Source of the DNA: Euperipatoides rowelli
Lineage: Eukaryota; Onychophora; Udeonychophora; Euonychophora; Peripatopsidae
Length of the DNA: 12,476 nucleotides
Reading direction: 5' to 3' (one strand)
Assembly: GCA_003024985.2 (NCBI GenBank)
Contig: PXIH01S0015079.1
The notes under the pieces were generated by a model. It did no database searches. It was not told the origin of the DNA and was given only the letters and a program-made list of their open reading frames with translations. A program made the translations under genes and the position numbers. Below, piece by piece: positions 7,941-12,476 of the stretch. The number at the start of each line of letters is the position of its first letter. Within the stretch, counting starts at the first letter, position 1.

Positions 7941-9363
7941 TTTATCTAGCACAATAAGGGAGAAATATACTGTATATGGTTTTTTTTATATATTTAATTA
8001 ATCTAAAGACTTAGCAAATACTAAGCAATTAGTATTAATGCATTATACATTATTTTACCCTAGCAAAATTGTTTGCTAGAGATTTACTATGTAGAGACTA
8101 ACATAGAGGTGGATGGAGAGCTCTTACTATTAGGTCTCGATATAATTTTCTTTATAATATTAGTCCTTAATACCACAAGGGATTACTATTGTTGATTTGT
8201 TGCATACACTGCATCGAGTATACTAAATTCATTACTAAATGCATCTTAAGACTATTAATAAGGGGAAGATCACTAAATAAAAAAAATATCACCAGCCTTT
8301 ATCAAACCTATGATGTTTTTTTTTTAAACTAGTTGACTTGTGTTTAGTTAATATGTAAGCCTACTTTTGGGGACCTCCATTATCATCTGGCTATGGGAAT
8401 AGGGTAATACTATTTGTGATTATACAGTTGTTTCATTGACAATTTATTACAGTAGCCTTATAAAAAATTTTTATTATGTTATGATTAAAAACATTCCAAC
8501 TGGGTATTCTATATCCATTCTAGTATACTAAACTCATGTACAATCATTTATTATAGTGATCATCATATCTCTCTATACTAAATTTTTTTTTCCAATCCCA
8601 TAGATCTGGGACTATTATTTTTATATGATAACATCACAAACCCTGATAGGTAAAATTCATACTGTTAATTTTTATAATTATTAAGGAAGAACTTAATAAG
8701 GATATAGCCTACTATTATTTTTGACTAAAACTTGTTGGCATTATAATTTGTATTTATAGTTATAAATAAAGGATTTTATTCATTTATAACAGTTTGGTAT
8801 CTGAAAATTTTATGCTATCCTTGGTCATTTCATAGAACTTGCTTTGTTATGNTATTTTGGGGATAAAGGGCACATGTCCCATATATTATAAGAATTTTGC
8901 TGAACTTAATCTACTGTATTTCTATTGGCCTAGGCAGCATTTTTCCAGATTTTAGGCTGCATAATAATTTAAGTGATTATCAGTGGAGAGACATTTTGGT
9001 CAACCTTGTCGGAGAAACTTTCTAGGGAAGGTGGGTTGATCTATACGTTGTTTTCTAGTTAAGTTTTTTATTCCAATACACATTATTAAATTTATTGATT
9101 AGAGTTATTTATAATTGAATATTGTATCTATCGTGACATATCTTTTATTCATAACTTACAGTACTATATTATTAGTTGATTTGCCTGATGATTGCTGTAC
9201 CACCATAGTCACAGTCTTACATTTTAGAGGGCCTCAACACAGACCTCTATTTGTGATATTGATTAGACAGAAATTATCACAGTGCAAACTCTATATTGAA
9301 TAGTGGGAGATCTTTGGGGACAACTCTAGGAACAGAGTCCTGGAACATTATGTTATCCGTTAG

Positions 9364-9897
9364 TCAAAGGCAATAGAGGAAGCAGATATTAGACATCAAG
9401 TATCCCGTGATACAGATCATACCTGGATATACCAGACCCCCCCCCCATTCCACCTGCTAAACTGTTCAACATTAACTAAACTTTCTATTAATAGAGAATC
9501 TTTGTTAGAGAAAATATCTCAACTTCTATCAAAATCATATCGTATAAAAATATGCAAGAAAAAATATAAACTAAAAACCTTAAAAAAGAAGACAAGACAA
9601 ACCAGAAACATATATAATTTAATTTTTCTGATATTATTACTAAGTAATGATTGCTATGTTAACAAAAAACCAGGCCCTATCAGGAATCCCTGTAACATCT
9701 GTTCCAAACCAGTGGCTAAAAATCATCGTGCAGTGCAATGTGATGAATGCAACAAAAGGCTGCACATCAAATGTACCCGATTTTCACTAGAAAGTTATAG
9801 GGAATTAATTCTGAATGATAATCCTTTTGACTTTGTTTATACTAAATGTTAATTTGTTGCACTGCCGGAATTTGTTGAGAATGATCTAGGTAACCCA
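9364..9897 (+). pseudogene. N-terminal region of the CR1/L2-like polyprotein: basic segment, 2A-like relic, PHD finger
   Basis: The frame is open from 9364 to the stop at 9850-9852 but contains no ATG, so the true start is lost or lies elsewhere. About 9530-9600 encodes a Lys/Arg-rich stretch. It is followed by LIFLILLLSNDCYVNKKPGP (about 9619-9678), which resembles the 2A peptide in position and ends in PGP, but with Lys instead of the essential Asn before PGP. The PHD-type finger follows: NPCNIC, VQCDEC, LHIKC and a final TKC at 9841-9849. It has C-x2-C, C-x2-C, H and C ligands, but the first Cys of the last CxxC pair reads Tyr (9838-9840). After the stop the frame continues (FVALPEFVENDLG). 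PHD fingers bind histone tails or act as nucleic-acid/chromatin adaptors; the role in LINEs is unproven. Confidence 0.75.
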
Positions 9898-10582
9898 ATG
9901 AGAGTTAGGCTAACAGACCACCATGACTTAGAAAATCACAAATATGATCATATTCTGACTAATGAAAATATTTTCAATGATGAAAATAAAATCCAGGAAT
10001 TTATCTTTATCTCAGTTGTCAACATTAGAAGTCTCACCCCAAACATAGATGACTTAAATCAATTTATGGAAGAAAAAAGGCCCACAATCATGATGTTAAC
10101 TGAGACATGGCTTAACACTAACATAACAAACAAGAAAATAGAAATAAAAGGATATCAAACCATCAGAAAGGACAGAGAGATGAGGTGGGATTCTAATGTA
10201 TGTAAAGGATGACATAGATGTAAAATGCATTGAAATGAATGAATCCTACATTTCTTTTGAAATGCTTCAAATCAAAATCAATCCAAAATGTTAAGGTACT
10301 AAATCATTACTACTTTTTCTGATATACTGTCCCTCTACCACTTCCAACTACAAAGAAGAATTCAAAAACCTACTAACCTATGTTTCATCCCAGTCTCTAC
10401 CAAGTATTAGAGCAGGAGACTCCCACATAAATCTTCTAAAACAAGATCATAACACAAGGTGGTTACAAGATACTTTTAAAGATTTTTCATATAATCAGCT
10501 AATAAACTACTCCACAAGAACTACATCAGACTCGGCTACACTAGTAGACTATGTTAATGATCTCTTTTATCAAAGACTTTAA
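9898..10582 (+). pseudogene. AP-endonuclease-like domain of the CR1/L2-like element, interrupted
   Basis: Motif order is correct for a LINE nicking endonuclease. VVNIRSL has its catalytic Asn at 10021-10023. IMMLTETWLN has its catalytic Glu at 10102-10104. A frame change near 10190 leads to MYVKDDIDVKCIEM. The AGDSHINLL block (from about 10412) replaces the family's GDFN core, with Phe to Ser and Asn to His, so a catalytic Asn is missing. TLVDYV (from about 10538) matches the late Asp motif. A stop follows MLQIKINPKC, and another lies at 10580-10582. The final SDH motif was not found. Confidence 0.75.
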
Positions 10583-11257
10583 AATAGGTAAAAAACAAAA
10601 AATGTCAGGTGAAACTAGAAATTAGAAAAATTTTAACCAAGTAAAATTCATTTCTGACTTAGAAGAAAAACCCTGGCATAATATCATATTACACGATGGA
10701 TTGGACAAACAAGTTAATCTTTTTACAAAATACTTTGTCAACCCATGGGACCTTTTTGTGAAATTTATTTTTAGCATTCTTATTTTAGGAGCATTTTGAT
10801 TAATGGTTTCAACAAAGAAGTAAAAACATACATAGACAGCAAAAATACAGCAAAAGAAAAAGCTATGCAATTGGGTAACTATGATCTATGGATCAATTAC
10901 AAAAAACTTAAAAATGAACTAAATGGTTTAATTAAAAAGAAGAAACAATACTATAGTGATAAAATTTCAAATAACAAAAACAATAGTAAAACACTATGGA
11001 AGGTGGTAAACGAAATAACTGGAAGAGGAGAGAAAATTAATACAACACAACTAAGCACTCTATCTGCGAACAGCTTGAATAATTATTTTATAAACCTAGG
11101 CAGCTCGATCAATGGAATAAATCATATAGAAAAATTGGATGATTATGAAGAAGAATCAGCATTAAAAGACAAGTATGATACCTCAAACGAAAACATTTTC
11201 ACTGCTTTCAAAATGGTAGATGGATCAGAAGTCATGGAAGCCATAAATTCAGTGTGA
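10583..11257 (+). pseudogene. Linker between endonuclease and RT of the CR1/L2-like element
   Basis: Readable pieces are EKPWHNIILHDGLD (from 10665), then, after a stop near 10798, a long open frame from 10796 to a stop at 11255-11257. It is Lys/Asn-rich, with LWINYKKLKNELNGLIKKKK and KTLWKVVNEITG. LINE polyproteins of the CR1/L2/Jockey type have this alpha-helical, basic linker (LW..Y...RN...R..K) between endonuclease and RT. No enzymatic motif is present. Confidence 0.7.
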
Positions 11258-12240
11258 TTCTTCGGCCGCTGGCCTAGATGAAATGAGTCAGAAATTACTG
11301 AAGATATCATTACCAGTTACTATGGATATTGTGACCGATCTAAAAAATATTTCACTTAAAATTAGACATTTTCCATCATTGTGGAAGATAGCAAAAATCA
11401 CGCTGATCTACAAAGGAGGTGGAATAAGTTATTGAAAAAATAGTTAAAAAACAAATATGTAATTTCCTAGATCATAGATCCTTCATACCCCCTTTCCAGA
11501 ATGGTTTCAGAGCATTACACTCTGTAGAAACATGCCTTACTACTCTAACAAATGATTGGATGAATAATCTGGACATCAATAATCTTACTGCCGTAGTGTC
11601 ACTGGACCTAAGAAAGGCCTTCGACAGTTTATCCATACCTTTACTAATACTAAAACTTTAAAAACAGGTTTTAAAAAAACGGTATTGGATTGGCTAACTA
11701 GTTACCTGATAAACAGATCCCAAGCGGTCAAGTTTCACAATACCTTGTAGATTACAAAGTCGTCAAATCAGGAGTGCCACAGGGTTCTATATTAGGCCCA
11801 NTAATGTTCCTACTATACATTAATGACTTTCCAAATGTTATCATAAATAGCTCAATTCAAATGTATACAGATGACATAATATTAAGTTGCACTGGTTCTA
11901 GCTTATTGACCATCAAGACAAATTTAGAATCAGATATTAAAGCAATAACAGAATGGACCAAAAATAATACCTCAAAATAAATGGAAAAAAAACTTTGTGT
12001 ACTGTAGTAAGCTCAAGGAAAAACTTTAAAAAACATGAAATAGACAAATTTTACTTCAACATAAATAATCAAAAAATTGAATTTACTCTGAACGTTAAAA
12101 TTTTAGACGTCTATATAGACTGTTTCCTGAAATGGGACACCCACATAGATTACATTGTTAAAAAAACCTCAAAAAATGTCAGACTCTTATTTAAATTAAA
12201 TTATTATCTCGGACAAAAGGAGTTGACAATGATCTACATG
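11258..12240 (+). pseudogene. Reverse transcriptase and start of C-terminal region, CR1/L2-like element
   Basis: Blocks in order: SSAAGLDEMSQKLLK and IRHFPSLWKIAKITLIYKGG (about 11260-11425), the first RT motifs; then a direct jump into IEKIVKKQICNFLDH, with the usual YRPIS.LP segment missing. Next come FQNGFRALHSVETCL, SLDLRKAFDSLS (catalytic Asp at 11605-11607), GVPQGSILGP (from 11771) and MYTDDIILS, where both catalytic Asp are kept (11870-11875) and Ala is replaced by Thr. The thumb follows from 11995 to YLGQKELTMIY. Stops occur at 11658-11660, 11748-11750 and 11978-11980, with a frame change near 11748. An ambiguous base sits at 11801. The coding sequence runs into the minisatellite without a break in frame. 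Confidence 0.85.
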
Positions 12241-12476
12241 CACTTGGAGCTGACAACGATCTATGATGCACTTGGAGCTGACAATGATCTATGTTGCACA
12301 GCTACAATGATCTACGATGCACTTGGAGTTGACAATGATCTACGATGCACAGCTGACAATGATCTCCGATGCACCTGGAGCTGACAATGATCTACGATGC
12401 ACAGCTGACAATGATCTATGATGCACTGCTGACAATGATCTATGATGCACTTGGAGTTGACAATGATCTACGATGC
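12219..12476 (+). repeat. 24/28-bp minisatellite, about ten units, open at the window end
   Basis: Units share the core TGACAATGATCTAYGATGCAC. Two lengths alternate: a 28-bp form joined by CACTTGGAGC/T and a 24-bp form joined by CACAGC or CACTGC. Unit 1 (GGAGTTGACAATGATCTAC) lies in the reading frame of the preceding RT region as KELTMIY, so it looks like retrotransposon coding sequence rather than foreign satellite. Later units differ from each other by a few substitutions and small indels. The array continues past the window edge, so its full length is unknown. Confidence 0.9.

Larger units (their letters stand above)
5460..9363. other. A/T-rich sequence without a recognisable gene
   Basis: Stops are dense in all six frames and the few ORFs of 60-75 codons show no family motif. 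The region has many T8-T12 runs, some followed by AG in the manner of splice acceptors, a TA microsatellite, a 14-bp palindrome and one ambiguous base at 8852. It could be intron or intergenic DNA. I found no tRNA, SINE or terminal inverted repeat pair by eye, though long imperfect inverted repeats could escape manual reading. Confidence 0.65.
9364..12240 (+). mobile_element. CR1/L2-like non-LTR retrotransposon, partial and degraded
   Basis: A single polyprotein can be followed in pieces: basic N-terminus, decayed 2A-like peptide, PHD-type zinc finger, AP-endonuclease, linker, RT with GVPQGSILGP and YTDD boxes, and the start of the C-terminal region. The 2A-PHD-APE-RT order and the motif set (LTETWL, SLDLRKAFDS, GVPQGSILGP) are those of CR1/L2/Crack-type elements of the Jockey superfamily. 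Clade assignment is by eye. The base composition is A-rich and quite unlike the G-rich RTE-like element, so the two are independent. The 5' boundary is only the start of the open frame. The 3' end is replaced by a minisatellite, so no target-site duplication can be found. Confidence 0.8.

Noticed and set aside
9115-9303. Plus-strand ORF of 62 codons
   Set aside because: No ATG-supported start of note, no known motif, and A/T-rich codon use like the non-coding surroundings. It could be 5' sequence of the CR1/L2-like element, but nothing shows it.
10622-10870. Minus-strand ORF of 82 codons
   Set aside because: Antisense to the recognisable LINE linker; Phe/Cys-rich mirror of an A-rich strand.

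Overview
The window looks like metazoan nuclear DNA from a draft assembly. It is A/T-rich, gene-poor, intron- and intergenic-like sequence with two ambiguous bases (8852 and 11801). It carries the remains of two unrelated APE-type non-LTR retrotransposons (LINEs), both on the + strand. Nothing looks bacterial: there are no Shine-Dalgarno-led ORFs, operons or CRISPR. An aquatic invertebrate is a reasonable guess from the element types and the TAGCCTAC/TAGGCCTA-like words, but the sequence does not fix the species. I see no intact host gene.

Layout. (1) 1-1326 is unassigned flank: a G-rich part (1-~830), an A/T-rich part (~840-1065) and a mixed part. (2) 1327-5459 is one complete insertion of a degraded RTE-like LINE, bounded by a 14-bp direct repeat (1327-1340 and 5446-5459). 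In order it holds a leader, an uninterrupted OTU-type cysteine protease ORF (1604-2056), a spacer with a perfect 10-bp hairpin, an AP-endonuclease-like domain, a linker, a reverse transcriptase, a C-terminal domain with an acidic tail, a 3' UTR ending in a nested stem-loop, and an (ACATT)n tail. Everything downstream of the OTU ORF is broken by a dozen or more stops and frameshifts, and the RT catalytic loop has lost one Asp. (3) 5460-9363 is A/T-rich with no recognisable gene, a (TA)n microsatellite, a 14-bp palindrome and a few splice-site-like blocks. (4) 9364-12240 is a CR1/L2-like LINE: N-terminal basic region, a decayed 2A-like peptide, a PHD-type zinc finger, endonuclease, linker and RT, all interrupted. 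(5) 12219-12476 is a 24/28-bp minisatellite that runs off the window. Its first unit is in frame with, and appears to be part of, the RT C-terminal region, so the array seems to have grown out of the retrotransposon's own coding sequence.

How the parts worked. In each LINE, an endonuclease would nick the target and the RT would copy element RNA from the nick, with the 3' UTR structure and tail as the priming end. The OTU protease in the first element and the 2A/PHD module in the second are accessory modules. The points most worth following are the intact OTU ORF inside an otherwise dead element, the structured 3' end with a clear target-site duplication, the 2A relic, and the retrotransposon-seeded minisatellite.
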